DNA of 64,000 nt from Streptomyces xanthophaeus (lineage in GTDB: Bacteria; Actinomycetota; Actinomycetes; Streptomycetales; Streptomycetaceae), in the NCBI RefSeq assembly GCF_030440515.1, contig NZ_CP076543.1, positions 6,024,501-6,088,500 on the forward strand, given 5' to 3'. Position numbers and translations under genes: made by a program. Under the pieces are notes generated by a model, which worked only from the letters and a program-made list of their open reading frames with translations, was not told where the DNA came from and made no database searches. This document shows, piece after piece, positions 51,790 through 59,858 of this stretch; position 1 is the first letter of the stretch; each line of letters starts with the position of its first letter.

Positions 51790-51901
51790 ACCCTCCGGAC
51801 GCCCCTCTTTCGGGATCCGCCGCGAGGACCTGGTCACCGACTTTGAGTTGTTCGATCTCCTGGCCACCACCGGAGGGGATTACGGCGGCGGCTTCAACGC
51901 T
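51790..51901 (-). pseudogene. Hint/pretoxin-domain remnant
   Basis: The minus strand encodes EAAAVIPSGGGQEIEQLKV then GDQVLAADPERGAS. The core IEQLKVGDQVLAADPE is the hallmark N-terminal strand pair of Hint (intein-like) domains, as in polymorphic toxins. Nothing before or after supports a full domain: no catalytic Cys upstream and no His block. The codons are less GC-biased (GTA, AAA, CAA, AGA) than neighbouring genes. It is probably a leftover of a deleted toxin gene. Confidence 0.55.
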
Positions 51902-52004
51902 CCCTCTGCGCACGTCGGACGCAACGGGCCGCACGCGCACACCGAAGGGCCTGCTTCACCTCGCCGATCGGTGAGGTGCCCTACGTCGGTGTGTGGCGCT
52001 CCGG

Positions 52005-52673
52005 CTACGGGACGACAGGCGCCGCCCGCCACCCGTCCAGGATGGCGTCGATCTGCGGGGCCAGCCGGGCGCGGGCCGCGAAGCGGGGGACACCCGCCAT
52101 CAGCAGGGCGTCGTACTCGGTGTCGGTGTGCCGCACCGCCGCCCGGACCGCGACGGAGACCGCCAGTTCGTCGAGGGCCCGGCCGGCCGCGGTACGGCCC
52201 ACCCGGCCGCTGCCGCGCACCGAGGCATGGGTGGCGATAGCCACGGCCCGGTCGGCCGGACATCCGGGGAACAGCCGCACGATCTCGGCGGCGAAGGCCG
52301 CCGTGAACCGGGTGTCCTCGGCCGCACGCCGCCGCCGGTCGCGCTCCCGGCGGCGCGCCCGCGCCTCGGAGTCCGCGAGGCAGGCGCGCTCCGCGTGCGC
52401 CAGCGCGGCCTCCTCGACGAGGAGGCCCAGGCGCTCGTAGCGGTGCCGGCGCTTGTTGAAGCGCACGACGACGGCGCAGAGCGAACTTGCCTCGCGGGAG
52501 CGGCGGGTGAGCGCCGTGTCCCCCCGAGGGAGATAGACGAGATGGCCGAGATCCGTACAGTCCAGGCAGCGGGGTACGCCGGACTCGCGGACGAGGTGCC
52601 GGAGCGGGCCCTGTCGGCAGTCGGCGCAGTGGATCTGCTTCAGCGACTCAAAAACCACCAGGCTCATGGACAT
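52005..52673 (-). CDS. DUF2293-domain protein (222 aa)
   Basis: The N-terminus has four cysteines in two CxxC pairs (HCADCRQGPL, RCLDCTDLGH), probably a zinc ribbon. The middle is a long charged helix (SEARARRRERDRRRRAAED). The C-terminal ~85 residues are DUF2293 ([41 protein letters not shown]). Function is unknown; the metal-ribbon layout suggests nucleic-acid binding. ATGs at 52673 and 52667 are possible; no ribosome site. It diverges from a cupin gene across 49 bp with an inverted repeat. Confidence 0.82.
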   Translation of the reverse strand: MSMSLVVFESLKQIHCADCRQGPLRHLVRESGVPRCLDCTDLGHLVYLPRGDTALTRRSREASSLCAVVVRFNKRRHRYERLGLLVEEAALAHAERACLADSEARARRRERDRRRRAAEDTRFTAAFAAEIVRLFPGCPADRAVAIATHASVRGSGRVGRTAAGRALDELAVSVAVRAAVRHTDTEYDALLMAGVPRFAARARLAPQIDAILDGWRAAPVVP

Positions 52674-52702
52674 GTGATACCGCTGTATGACCCTCATATC
52701 AC
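52674..52702. promoter_or_regulatory. Inverted repeat between DUF2293 and cupin genes
   Basis: GTGATAC (52674-52680) and ATATCAC (52696-52702) are reverse complements except at one position, 15 bp apart. The 49-bp divergent spacer must hold promoters for both genes, so this may be a shared operator. Confidence 0.4.
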
Positions 52703-52722
52703 CTGGTGAAGAAGGCATGCTG

Positions 52723-53211
52723 ATGTTTCGTCGACTGTTTCTGGATGACCCGCGACCCTTTTACCGTGAAGCGGTGGACCGCAGGAGGTCCGTCGAGGAG
52801 GGGCACATGGGTGGGCTGCGGACGATGACGGCACGGCCGGGCGGAACATGCGTCGCCACGACCCCGACTGGCCGGGAGATAGTCATACCGCCGGGCGGTT
52901 GCACCGGCTGGCACTACCACCGGGTCAGACTCGACGCGGTGGTCCTGGCAGGCACCCTGACCCGGGTCCTGCACGACCGCACCATCGAGGTGCACACGAC
53001 CGGGACCACCTTCGTGGAACCCGCGGGCATAGGGCACATCCACCTGGGCCACAACCTCGGCACCGAGCCGGTCGTGCTCTACGTGACCCCCGCGCTCCCC
53101 GCGGGGACCCCCTTCGCGATACCCGCGCCGGCCCCGGCCGGTGCCACGCAGGCGGCCTGCCGCTCACACAAGCCGTCGTATCTCTCCGCGGACCCGGTAG
53201 AAGCCTCCTGA
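52723..53211 (+). CDS. Cupin-domain protein (162 aa)
   Basis: A single cupin barrel: motif 1 PPGGCTGWHYHRVRLDAVVLAGTL (with WHYH as metal ligands) and motif 2 TTFVEPAGIGHIHLGHNLG. No fused domain and no signal peptide. The N-terminus before residue 30 is charged. Metal and substrate are unknown. ATG 52723 is about 7 bases after GAAGAAGG; ATG 52717 is too close to it. It overlaps the end of the convergent WGR gene by 48 bp. Confidence 0.82.
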   Translation: MFRRLFLDDPRPFYREAVDRRRSVEEGHMGGLRTMTARPGGTCVATTPTGREIVIPPGGCTGWHYHRVRLDAVVLAGTLTRVLHDRTIEVHTTGTTFVEPAGIGHIHLGHNLGTEPVVLYVTPALPAGTPFAIPAPAPAGATQAACRSHKPSYLSADPVEAS

Positions 53212-54609
53212 GGCGGCGTGCAGCCCCTCGACCACGTACCGGGCGCCGGGCTCCCGTATCCCGCGCGGGAACTGGACGTTCCACGACGGCTCGAAGCCGT
53301 CCGACACCACCTGCACCCGCACCCGGCCGCCCTGCTGGACGCACTCCACGACCACACCGCCGGCCGGCGCCGCGGCCACCGAGACCGTCGCCACCGCCGA
53401 GGCCGACGCGGCCGGTGTGAACACCGGGAGCGCAGCCGCCGACTTCACGTCCATGGGCGCGGGCACCGAGCCCTGCTGGGCCGCCGCGATCGCCTGCTCG
53501 GTCGCGTCCACACAGACCAGCGACCCGTCCGTGGTGACGAGGTACAGCCGCTCGTCCAGGTACTGCATGGACAGGGCCGACCCGCCGCCCGTCCCCAGCT
53601 TCCACAGCCGCCGGCCGTCGGCGTCGAAGCAGTAGACCGAGGAGGAGGAGTCGCCGGCGAAGACGTGCCGGCCGTCGGGCGAGGTCGCACACGAGTACAC
53701 CGCGGCGTCGCACGCGTAGGAGGCCTCCACCGCCCCCGTCGCCTTCGAGAGCCGTTGCACGGTGTTGCGGGCCGTGCCGGCGTACACCGCGTGGTCCTCC
53801 TGCCAGCCGAACAGCACCCCGCCGGGGGTCTTGGTGTGCCACAACTGCCCGGTGCCGTCGGCCGCGTACGCCGTCACACCGCCGCTGTGCCCGTGGAAGA
53901 CCGCCCGCTCGTCCGCCCGGACCATCCAGGCGCCCGTTCCGCCGGACTTCCGCGACCACTGGTGCTCGTCCTCGTGGTCGATGACGGTCAGGCCGCCGTT
54001 CGCGTCGGAGACGTTCAGCACGCCCTCGTGGATGTCGAGCCAGTAGATGTCCACGTCCGCCGCGATCGCGTAGGCCCCGAACGGCACCTTCGACGACAGG
54101 TCGTACACCGTGCCGTCGTCACAGCCCGCGTATATCCAGAACTCGTCCGCAACCAGGCACTTCACCCCGTCCGGCAGCGAGTACCGGGCGAGCACCTCGC
54201 CGCCGTGGCTCAGCGTGTACACATCGCCCGCCTGGTTGCCGACCCAGCAGCGGTCCTCGTCCACGTGGATGCCGAAGGCCGAGGAACCGGTCCGGAAGCG
54301 CCACAGCACCGGAGCCACCGCCCGCGCCGTCGAGGGCGCCGAGGTCACCTGGCGGCGGGTCACCGACCGGGCGGCGCGCTGCCCCTGCACGGCCGGGGCG
54401 TACCCCTTGCGCACCTTCTCCCCGATCTTCTTCGCGGCGGCCGCGCGGGCCTTCTCGGCGCTCGGGAAGGCGGACGTCTGCAGCTGGCCGTCCGCGCCGA
54501 TGCGCCCGTACCGCACGGACACGGCCGTGCCGTCGACGGTCACCTCGTAGAACTTGTGCGCCGCGCCGTCGTCCTGCGACAGCTCCAGATACGTCGTCTC
54601 CCGAGCCAT
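53164..54609 (-). CDS. WGR-domain beta-propeller protein (481 aa)
   Basis: An N-terminal WGR domain (residues 1-80; KFYEVTVDGTAVSVRYGRIG, then KARAAAAKKIGEKVRKGY) is followed by a six- to seven-bladed WD40/PQQ-type propeller (about 100-390; WRFRTGSSAFGIHVD, CWVGNQAGDVYTL, YSCATSPDGRHVFAGDSS). The last ~70 residues (VECVQQGGRVRVQVVSDG, WNVQFPRGIREPGARYVVEG, GGFYRVRGEIRRL) are a conserved domain I have seen at the ends of Streptomyces WGR proteins. WGR binds nucleic acid in PARPs and MolR. GGGGAGAGG precedes the ATG. It diverges from the kinase-like gene. Confidence 0.85.
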   Translation of the reverse strand: MARETTYLELSQDDGAAHKFYEVTVDGTAVSVRYGRIGADGQLQTSAFPSAEKARAAAAKKIGEKVRKGYAPAVQGQRAARSVTRRQVTSAPSTARAVAPVLWRFRTGSSAFGIHVDEDRCWVGNQAGDVYTLSHGGEVLARYSLPDGVKCLVADEFWIYAGCDDGTVYDLSSKVPFGAYAIAADVDIYWLDIHEGVLNVSDANGGLTVIDHEDEHQWSRKSGGTGAWMVRADERAVFHGHSGGVTAYAADGTGQLWHTKTPGGVLFGWQEDHAVYAGTARNTVQRLSKATGAVEASYACDAAVYSCATSPDGRHVFAGDSSSSVYCFDADGRRLWKLGTGGGSALSMQYLDERLYLVTTDGSLVCVDATEQAIAAAQQGSVPAPMDVKSAAALPVFTPAASASAVATVSVAAAPAGGVVVECVQQGGRVRVQVVSDGFEPSWNVQFPRGIREPGARYVVEGLHAASGGFYRVRGEIRRLV

Positions 54610-54702
54610 GACAAACCTCTCCCCAAAGGCAGCGCCGCCGGCTCCCTTTCGGCCGGTGATCCCTCGTGAAAAACGCTAAGCCCCACCACTGACAATGGGC
54701 TC

Positions 54703-55350
54703 GTGCAGTGGGAAGCGATCACATGGCAGCGGATGGCCGAGCGGCTCGCCGGTCACCTCGACGACCCCGGCCATGCCCCCGGGCAGGGCAGTTGGCAGCG
54801 GGTGGGCATCGACGGCGCCCCCGCCGCCGGGACCGGCGTGCTCGCCGGTGAACTCGCCGAAGCGCTGCGGCTGCGCGGCCGCCCGTCCCTGGTGGTGCCG
54901 GCCGACGGTTTCCTGCGGCCTGCCTCCCTCCGCTTCGAGTTCGGCCGGCAGGACGTGGACTCCTACCTCGGCGGCTGGTACGACACGGCCGCGCTCTGGC
55001 GGGAGGTCTTCGGCCCGACCGACCCCGGCGGCAGCGGGCGCGTGCTGCCGGACCTCTGGGACCCGGTGACCGACCGGGCGACCCGCAGTCCGTACGCCGA
55101 ACTCCCGCCCGGCGGCGTGCTGCTCGTGCACGGCCCGCTGCTGCTGGGCCACTGGTTCCCTTTCGACCTGAGCGTCCACATCCGGCTCTCCGCCGGCGCG
55201 CTCGCCCGCCGCACCGAGGATTCCGCGCGCTGGACGCTGCCCGCCTTCGCGCGCTACGAGGCCGACACCGACCCGGTGTCGGCCGCCGACGTGGTGGTCC
55301 GGGCCGACGACCCCCGCCACCCCGCCTGGACCGGCATCCGGAGCCGCTGA
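54703..55350 (+). CDS. Uridine-kinase-like protein with defective P-loop (215 aa)
   Basis: The overall layout matches actinobacterial uridine-kinase-like P-loop proteins: VGIDGAPAAGTGVLAGELAEAL, then VVPADGFLRPASLRFEFG, SYLGGWYDTAALWREV, LLVHGPLLLGHWFPFD, and VVVRADDPRHPAW at the end. In the P-loop the essential Lys is Thr44 and the following Ser/Thr is Gly45, so classical ATP binding is unlikely. The Asp in ADGF and the lid arginines remain. Start GTG at 54703 lacks a ribosome site and could be leaderless. Divergent from the WGR gene. Confidence 0.8.
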   Translation: MQWEAITWQRMAERLAGHLDDPGHAPGQGSWQRVGIDGAPAAGTGVLAGELAEALRLRGRPSLVVPADGFLRPASLRFEFGRQDVDSYLGGWYDTAALWREVFGPTDPGGSGRVLPDLWDPVTDRATRSPYAELPPGGVLLVHGPLLLGHWFPFDLSVHIRLSAGALARRTEDSARWTLPAFARYEADTDPVSAADVVVRADDPRHPAWTGIRSR

Positions 55351-55419
55351 CGGGCCGGGCAGGGCCGACCCCGGTCAGGAGGACGGCCGGCCCGACCGGC
55401 GGGACTTCGCGGACACCGC

Positions 55420-56319
55420 CTACGGCCGGCCGCCCGGCCGCGTCACCGCCAGGGCCGCGGCCCGGCACCCGGCGCGGGCGGCCTCCGCCGGGTCCGCACC
55501 CTCCAGCCGGGCCGCGAGGAAGCCCCCCGTGAAGGCGTCCCCGGCGCCCGTGGAGTCCACCGCCTCGACCGGCTCCGCCTCGACCTCGGCGGTGACCCGG
55601 CCGCGTTCGGCGATCAGCGCCCCGGCTGCGCCGCGGGTCACCACCACCAGCGGCACCCGCCGGCTGAGCTCCGCCGCCGCCCGGGCCACCCCCGCCGGCT
55701 CCGGCAGCCCGGCCAGCAGCCGGGCCTCGTCCTCGTTCGGCAGCAGCACGTCCGCCCCCGCCACGGCGTCCAGGAAGCGCTGCGGCCCGAGGCCGGCCAG
55801 GAATCCCGCCGACGCGGGGTCCACGCTCACCTGCACCCCCCGGGCCCGGGCCGCCCGCAGCGCGACCACCGCCAGTTCGCGGCTGCTGTCGGCGAAGAAC
55901 AGATATCCGGACAGGTGCAGATGGGCCGCCCCGTCCAGCAAGGAGGGGGTCCAGTCGGCGGGGCACAGCCGCAGCGAGGCCCCGCTGTCGGTCAGGAACG
56001 TCCGCTCCGCGTCCTTGCCGACCAGCGCGACCACCGTCCCGGTCGGCTCCTGCGTGTCGATCACCAGCCGCGGCCGCACCCCCGCGTCCACCAGTGCCCG
56101 CTCGTGCCAGCGCGCCGACTCGGCGCCCACCCGCGCCAGGAGCCGTACCTCCGCGGTCCCCGTACGGGCCGCCCAGCAGGCCGCGTTGGCCCCGGCCCCG
56201 CCCGGCAGGGTCCGGATGCGGGCCGCCGTGTCGGTGGCCGGAGCCAGCGGCTCCGGATGTATGGCCACCACGTCCGTCACCACGTCCCCGACGACGAGCA
56301 GCGCCCCCGGCCCGGTCAT
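55420..56319 (-). CDS. psuK: Pseudouridine kinase, PfkB family (299 aa)
   Basis: Phosphorylates pseudouridine to pseudouridine 5'-phosphate. PfkB motifs are present: the N-terminal GGAGANAACWAARTG, and the C-terminal DSTGAGDAFTGGFLA with catalytic Asp and anion hole. The assignment as PsuK rests on translational coupling to psuG (start overlaps the psuG stop, ATGA); alone it would be only a ribokinase-type sugar kinase. There is no ribosome site of its own, in keeping with coupling. Confidence 0.88.
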   Translation of the reverse strand: MTGPGALLVVGDVVTDVVAIHPEPLAPATDTAARIRTLPGGAGANAACWAARTGTAEVRLLARVGAESARWHERALVDAGVRPRLVIDTQEPTGTVVALVGKDAERTFLTDSGASLRLCPADWTPSLLDGAAHLHLSGYLFFADSSRELAVVALRAARARGVQVSVDPASAGFLAGLGPQRFLDAVAGADVLLPNEDEARLLAGLPEPAGVARAAAELSRRVPLVVVTRGAAGALIAERGRVTAEVEAEPVEAVDSTGAGDAFTGGFLAARLEGADPAEAARAGCRAAALAVTRPGGRP

Positions 56320-57248
56320 GCCCGCGCCGCCCAGGCCCCCGCGATCCGGGCGCCGAGCCGTACGTTCCCGCGTACCGCGGCCAGGTTCGCCTCCAGCGAG
56401 GCCCCGTCCGTCGCCCGCGCCAGGAACCCCAGCAGGAACGGCGTCACCGCCTGCCCCGTGATCCCGCGCTCGCGGCACTCGGCGAGGGCCTGCGCCAGTA
56501 CCCGGTCGTGCAGCTCGGGATCCAGCTGCTCCTCCCGCGCCACCGGATTGGCCACCAGCAGCGCCGAGTCCGCACCGCCCAGCGCGTCCTGCGCCGCCAT
56601 CACCGCGGCGACCTCCTCGGGCCCGTGGACGGTCCAGTCCACCGGCTCGCCCGAGTCGGCCAGATAGAACCCGGGGAAGCGGTCCGTCCCGTAGCCGAGC
56701 ACCCCCACTCCCAGCGTCTCCAGCCGCTGCAGCGTGCCCGGTACGTCCAGGATCGACTTCACCCCCGCGCACACCACGGTGATCCGCGTCCGCGCCAGCA
56801 GCGACAGGTCCGCCGACTCGTCCTGCGTCTGTGCCCACTCCCGGTGCACGCCGCCCAGCCCGCCCGTGGCGAAGACCCGCAGGCCCGCGCGCGCGGCGAG
56901 GAAGGCCGTCGCGGACACCGTCGTCGCGCCGGTCGCCCCCGTCGCCAGCGCCGGCGCCAGATCCCGGTGGCCGAGCTTGCGCACGCCCTCGCCGCCCGCG
57001 ATCCGTTCCAGCTGAGCCTTGTCCAGGCCCGCGTACGCCACACCGTCCATGACCGCGATCGTCGCCGGAACCGCGCCCTCCGCGCGGACCAGGGCCTCCA
57101 GTTCGAGGCCCACCGCCAGATTGCGGGGGCGGGGCAGACCGTGCGCGATGATCGTCGACTCCAGGGCCACCACGGGCTTCCCCCGGGCGAGCGCCTCGCG
57201 TACCTCTGCCGACAGGACCGGGATCTCAGATGCTCTGTGCTGTGACAT
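56316..57248 (-). CDS. psuG: Pseudouridine-5'-phosphate glycosidase (310 aa)
   Basis: Splits pseudouridine 5'-phosphate into uracil and ribose 5-phosphate by breaking the C-glycosidic bond. Signatures are VVALESTIIAHGLPRPRNL, GHRDLAPALATGATGATTV (catalytic Lys region is RKLGHRDL), FATGGLGGVHR, and the run VVCAGVKSILDVPGTLQRLE and LGYGTDRFPGFYL. ATG 57248 follows GGGGAC; an ATG three codons earlier is possible. It is the first gene of a two-gene psuG-psuK unit for salvage of RNA-derived pseudouridine. No dedicated transporter is adjacent. Confidence 0.95.
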   Translation of the reverse strand: MSQHRASEIPVLSAEVREALARGKPVVALESTIIAHGLPRPRNLAVGLELEALVRAEGAVPATIAVMDGVAYAGLDKAQLERIAGGEGVRKLGHRDLAPALATGATGATTVSATAFLAARAGLRVFATGGLGGVHREWAQTQDESADLSLLARTRITVVCAGVKSILDVPGTLQRLETLGVGVLGYGTDRFPGFYLADSGEPVDWTVHGPEEVAAVMAAQDALGGADSALLVANPVAREEQLDPELHDRVLAQALAECRERGITGQAVTPFLLGFLARATDGASLEANLAAVRGNVRLGARIAGAWAARA

Positions 57249-57339
57249 GTCCCCATCCATGGCACGGGATTGACGCCCCCAAACACCCACCCGCCACACC
57301 CGTCACAACCTGTCCGAGTAGCGTTCCCCCAAGGACACG

Positions 57340-57868
57340 CTCGGCTTCCACGACGAGCCGGCCGACCGCCACGACCTCGTCCACGCGGACCGGGACGCCT
57401 CCGTGACCCGGGCAGGGCCGGTCCCTCGACACCCTGCTCACCTCCGCGCCGGGCCCGGGGCCGCACACGGTGCCCGACGATGCCTGCGGCATCGGCACCC
57501 AGGCGCCGGGCCTCGCGGCACCGGGCCACCGGGTCACCGGACCGGCCTGAGCCCCGCCTCCGGGGCCCGCGCCGCCCGCGAGGCCGCACAGCGCTCGCTC
57601 GTCCTGCCCGTCGCCGTCGCCGGCATGCGCTGCTGACCGCCGGGGACGTCTGCGCCGTGCTGGCCGAAACCCGGCGGGTGCTGCGCCCCGGCGGACTGCT
57701 GCTGCTCTCCACCCGCCCGTACGGCGAACTGCTCAGGACCCGCCCGCAGAGCGAGGCCCCGCGCGTCCGCACCGGCCCCGAGGGGCGGACCGTCACCTTC
57801 CAGCCGTGGCACCGGCACGCCGGCGGCGAGCGCTACGACGTGGAGCTCTTCCGACTGGACAGGATGAC
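57340..57868 (+). pseudogene. Decayed class I SAM methyltransferase gene
   Basis: Pieces of one methyltransferase appear in different frames: LGFHDEPADRHDLVHADRD (57341-57400); after a +1 shift, GRSLDTLLTSAPGPGPHTV and the motif-I region DDACGIGTQAPGLA, then a stop at 57548; an N-terminal-half fragment AAREAAQRSLVLPVAVAGM; and, in the frame of 57645, LTAGDVCAVLAETRRVLRP, GGLLLLSTRPYGELL and FQPWHRHAGGERYDVELF. Several Leu are Pro (CTG to CCG). At least two frameshifts, one stop and one deletion rule out function. Confidence 0.85.
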
Positions 57869-57939
57869 TCGTAGGCCGGGCCGTTCCTGGACGCTGTGGT
57901 CACCGCGGTGCGGGGCGGGCCGCACTAGGCTGGCGCGCC

Positions 57940-58308
57940 ATGAGCACCAGTGATCACTCCGCCGCACCCGCCTCCTTCTCCGTCTCCGTCGCGGACGTCG
58001 AACTGGAGGCGGACGACCTCGACCCCGGGCAGATCGTCTCCGGCGAGCCCGTCGTGACGGGCAAGGTCCTGTGGGAGTCGGCGGACGGCAAGCAGGTCCG
58101 CGGGATCTGGCAGATCACCCCCGGTGTGGTCACCGACGTCGAGGCGAACGAGCTCTTCGTGGTGGTCAGCGGCCGCGCCACCGTCGAGGTCGAGGGCGGC
58201 GAGACCCTGGAGGTCGGCCCCGGCTCCGCCTGCGTGCTCCGGGAGGGCGACCGCACCACCTGGACCGTCCACGAGACGCTGCGCAAGGCCTACCACATCA
58301 GCTACTGA
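57940..58308 (+). CDS. Cupin-domain protein (122 aa)
   Basis: A small RmlC-like cupin of the DUF861 kind: VTGKVLWESADGKQVRGIWQITPG, ELFVVVSGRATVEVEGGETLEVGPG and VLREGDRTTWTVHETLRKAYH. The pattern (TWTVHE..RK.Y) is that of (S)-ureidoglycine aminohydrolase-like cupins, but metal ligands are few, so enzymatic activity is doubtful. The ATG follows the methyltransferase remnant by 70 bp. It overlaps the MFS gene end by 11 bp. Confidence 0.85.
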   Translation: MSTSDHSAAPASFSVSVADVELEADDLDPGQIVSGEPVVTGKVLWESADGKQVRGIWQITPGVVTDVEANELFVVVSGRATVEVEGGETLEVGPGSACVLREGDRTTWTVHETLRKAYHISY

Positions 58309-59644
58309 CGCCCTTCGCGGGCGCGGAGGCAGGCGCGGACGCGGCTGCGGCCGTGGGTACGGGCACGGGGTGGCGGCGCGCCGTGAACAGCGCGAGCGCC
58401 GCCATCGGCAGCAGCAGCGCGGCGCCGACGGCGTTCAGCCAGCCGTAACCCGCCCCGGACATGATCAGCCCGGCGGCCGCTCCGCCCACGCCGGCGGCCG
58501 CGTTCATCGTGAGGTCGCTCAGCCCCTGTACGGCGGCCCGCGCGGGCTGCGGCACCGAGTCCGTCAGCAGGGCCGAGCCGGACACCATCCCGGCGGACCA
58601 GCCGAGTCCGAGCAGGAAGAGGCCGAGCGCGCTCCGGCCGTGGCTGGGCCCGGCCGTTCCGGCGAGCAGCGCGGCGAGGGACAGGAGCCCGGCGGCCAGG
58701 CCGATCACGGAGAGCCGGCCGAGCCGGTCCGCGAGCCAGCCCATCACGGGGGAGAAGGCGAACATGCCCGCGATGTGACCGCTGATCACCAGCCCGATGA
58801 GCTCCAGGCCGGCCCCGTGGTGACCCAGGTCCATCGGGGTCATCACCATGATCGAGACCATGGTGGTGTGCGACACGGCGACGGTGAGCAGGGCGAGCCG
58901 GGCCCGCGGCGAGGCCTTCACGGCGGCGAAGCCGGCCCGCAGCGAGCGCCCTTCGCGGGTCTGCTCCTCGGGGGCGGCGAGCGCCCGGGCCGTCAGCAGC
59001 GGGTCGGGGCGCAGGAACACGGCGATCAGCGTGCCGGTGAGCAGGAAGACGGCCGCGGCCCATACGAACGGGCCGGCCGTCTCGGGTATCGCGGTGCCGG
59101 CGAAGCTGCGGCTGGCCGGTGCGGACAGGTTGGGCCCGAGCACCGCGCCTACGGTCGACGCCCAGACCACGACCGAGATGGCCCGGGCACGGTGGTCCGG
59201 GGCCGCGAGGTCCGCGGCGGCGAACCGGGCCTGCAGGTTGGCGGAGGAGGCGGCACCGAAGGCGGCCATGCCGAGCAGCAGCAGCGGGAAGCTCTTGATC
59301 GTGGCGGCGAGGACGACCAGGCCCGCTCCGGCGGCGCCGATCGCGTAGGCCAGGACCAGCCCGGGGCGACGGCCGCGGGCGTTCATCAGCGCGGCGAGCG
59401 GCAGCGAGACGAGGGCGGTGCCGATCACCGCGGCGGTGGAGGCCACGCCGGACAGCGCCTCGGTGCCGCTGACCTCGGTGGCGAGTACGGGGGCCAGGGC
59501 GATGCTGATCGGCACGCCGAGGCCGCCGAGGACCTGCCCGGCCATGAGGACCCGGGAGGTGCGGCGCTGCAGCCGGGCCAGCTCGGGCGGGCCCAGCGGC
59601 TGCACGGGCCGGTCGGTACCGGGCGAGGCGGTCACGGCGTACAC
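58298..59644 (-). CDS. MFS transporter (448 aa)
   Basis: A 12-helix major-facilitator protein. The loop 2-3 motif is LPLAALMNARGRRPGLVLAY and the mirror motif GWLADRLGRLSVIGL separates the C-half helices. A cytoplasmic mid-loop contains PEEQTREGRSLRAG. It resembles drug/sugar-efflux members; substrate unknown. The GTG at 59644 is taken as start, with another GTG three codons in. The C-terminus is Ala/Pro-rich. It lies on the same strand as psuGK but is separated by a cupin and a pseudogene, so I do not assign it to pseudouridine. Confidence 0.87.
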   Translation of the reverse strand: MYAVTASPGTDRPVQPLGPPELARLQRRTSRVLMAGQVLGGLGVPISIALAPVLATEVSGTEALSGVASTAAVIGTALVSLPLAALMNARGRRPGLVLAYAIGAAGAGLVVLAATIKSFPLLLLGMAAFGAASSANLQARFAAADLAAPDHRARAISVVVWASTVGAVLGPNLSAPASRSFAGTAIPETAGPFVWAAAVFLLTGTLIAVFLRPDPLLTARALAAPEEQTREGRSLRAGFAAVKASPRARLALLTVAVSHTTMVSIMVMTPMDLGHHGAGLELIGLVISGHIAGMFAFSPVMGWLADRLGRLSVIGLAAGLLSLAALLAGTAGPSHGRSALGLFLLGLGWSAGMVSGSALLTDSVPQPARAAVQGLSDLTMNAAAGVGGAAAGLIMSGAGYGWLNAVGAALLLPMAALALFTARRHPVPVPTAAAASAPASAPAKGVSS

Positions 59645-59858
59645 CGGCTTCGCGGGTGCGTGACACGGGGCGCGGGGGACGCGGGGAGGCCGGGTGCGGC
59701 GGCAGGAGTAGTCACCGCCGCAGTGTGCCAGCCCTTACCGCCCGGCGGAACCGTGCCGGAGCCCGGCCGGTCCGCAGCCGGTCCGGAGCCGGTCCGCGGC
59801 CGGTCAGCAGCCGCTCCACCGTCCGGTCCGCGGGTCGGGTCCGCAGGTCAGGCCCCGT

